A program made the translations under genes and the position numbers. 48,664 nt of DNA from an uncultured Aquincola sp. (GTDB taxonomy: Bacteria; Pseudomonadota; Gammaproteobacteria; Burkholderiales; Burkholderiaceae): positions 1 through 48,664 of the forward strand of contig CAKZXL010000212.1 of assembly GCA_937883885.1 (NCBI GenBank), read 5' to 3'. The first letter of the stretch is position 1. Each line of letters starts with the position of its first letter. Below, one piece after another: positions 48,079-48,664 of this stretch. The notes under the pieces were generated by a model, which saw nothing but the letters and a program-made list of their open reading frames with translations, ran no database searches and had not been told where the DNA came from.

Positions 48079-48664
48079 ATGGGGATCCGATCGTTCGCCG
48101 CTGAACTGTTGCCAAGTGCGCTGGTCGCCGCGCGCTCTGCGGCGCAGCGTGCGTCCGAACCGCAGGAGGCTGCCTCCTTCGCGGCGCTGCTGGACAAGCT
48201 GGGCTACCTGCCCAAGACCGACGTCAAGGTCATCCGCGAGGCCTACAAGTTCGCCGACGCGGCCCACCTGGGCCAGTACCGCGCCACCGGCCAGCCCTAC
48301 ATCACCCATCCGATCGCCGTCGCCGGCCTGGTGGCCGACTGGAAGCTGGACGCGCAGGCCATCATGGCCGCCCTGCTGCACGACACGATCGAAGACTGCG
48401 GCGTCACCAAGCCGCAGCTGATCGAGCACTTTGGCGCCGCCACCGCCGACCTGGTGGACGGGCTGACCAAGCTGGACAAGCTGCACTTCAGCACCCGCGA
48501 GGAGTCGCAGGCCGAGAGCTTCCGCAAGATGCTGCTGGCCATGGCGCGCGACGTGCGCGTGATCCTGGTCAAGCTGGCCGACCGACTGCACAACATGCGC
48601 ACGATGACGGGCATGGCGCCGGAAAAGCGCGCCCGCATCGCCCGCGAGACGCTGGAGATCTACG
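48079..48664 (+). CDS. spoT: Bifunctional (p)ppGpp synthase/hydrolase SpoT/Rel (partial, 3' end outside window)
   Basis: The visible 195 residues cover the N-terminal HD hydrolase domain: GQYRATGQPYITHPIAVAGL (H77), MAALLHDTIEDCG (H101, D102), LVDGLTKLDKLHF, and VKLADRLHNMRTM. The enzyme removes pyrophosphate from (p)ppGpp and, in most betaproteobacteria, can also make it through a later domain that is outside. Gene order with gmk and rpoZ supports SpoT over RelA. Confidence 0.93.
   Translation, partial: MGIRSFAAELLPSALVAARSAAQRASEPQEAASFAALLDKLGYLPKTDVKVIREAYKFADAAHLGQYRATGQPYITHPIAVAGLVADWKLDAQAIMAALLHDTIEDCGVTKPQLIEHFGAATADLVDGLTKLDKLHFSTREESQAESFRKMLLAMARDVRVILVKLADRLHNMRTMTGMAPEKRARIARETLEIY

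Overview
The window is high-GC DNA from a betaproteobacterium, most likely order Burkholderiales (family Comamonadaceae or a Rubrivivax/Leptothrix-like relative). This rests on the order gmk-rpoZ-spoT, a Bug-family tricarboxylate-type receptor gene, codon use, and a PEP-CTERM protein carried by the prophage. About 41.6 kb of the 48.7 kb is one complete-looking Mu-like transposable prophage (2148-43722), with short pieces of host chromosome on both sides.

Host, left (1-2147): the start of a Bug/TctC-type periplasmic receptor (cut by the window edge) and the C-terminal part of a hybrid sensor histidine kinase, both on the minus strand with overlapping stop and start. The kinase N-terminal part lies at the other end of the prophage (43723-44238). 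Removing the prophage and one TTCC copy restores an uninterrupted reading frame (QFTLEDVTEQ), so the phage transposed into the kinase gene inside a PAS/PAC region.

Prophage. The ends are 5'-TG...CA-3' with a 25-bp imperfect terminal inverted repeat (20/25) and TTTTGCAC boxes: two or three spaced copies at the left end and three at ~22-bp spacing at the right end. A divergent control region at 12700-12784 (consensus-like -35/-10 with overlapping dyads) separates the leftward early operon from a rightward XRE repressor. The early operon (12699-2628) has 21 tightly overlapping genes: a BcepMu-gp16-like DNA-binding protein, transposase A, the target ATPase B, several small HTH, zinc-finger and membrane proteins, a DUF3164 protein, a MazG-like protein, an HNH endonuclease, GemA (DUF1018) and the Mor-type activator next to the left end. 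After the repressor come two small possible lysogeny genes. The rightward late region (14035-43593) runs: lysis (amidase, holin, Rz with embedded Rz1), a capsid-decoration/Ig-like fusion, an SGNH-type hydrolase, a PEP-CTERM protein, terminase small and large subunits, portal, MuF head protein, a reversed two-gene insert, a protease-capsid fusion, head-tail connectors, tail tube, G/GT chaperones with a canonical -1 frameshift site, tape measure, and a lambda-like tail tip (DUF2460, DUF1833, NlpC/P60-like, J) with fibre-like proteins. No sheath gene is visible, so this is a Mu-like replication system with a long non-contractile (siphovirus) tail, as in the B3/D3112 type rather than Mu or BcepMu.

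Host, right (43723-48664): the kinase N-terminal fragment, an NMT1/SsuA-type ABC importer operon (binding protein, ATPase, permease), guanylate kinase, RNA polymerase omega, and the start of spoT/rel.

The most interesting parts are accessory: (i) a reversed pair at 25234-26833, a soluble 343-aa protein plus a four-helix membrane protein, laid out like lambda RexA/RexB; (ii) a phage-borne PEP-CTERM protein flanked by hairpins; (iii) Ig-like repeats fused to a capsid-decoration domain beside an SGNH hydrolase; (iv) a CTGCG-N4-CGCAGAGT dyad at three boundaries of the late region; and (v) repeated GTCGGACGT and CCTGTGGAYAACTC elements at both prophage ends. All family names come from reading translated sequence by eye; no database search was run.
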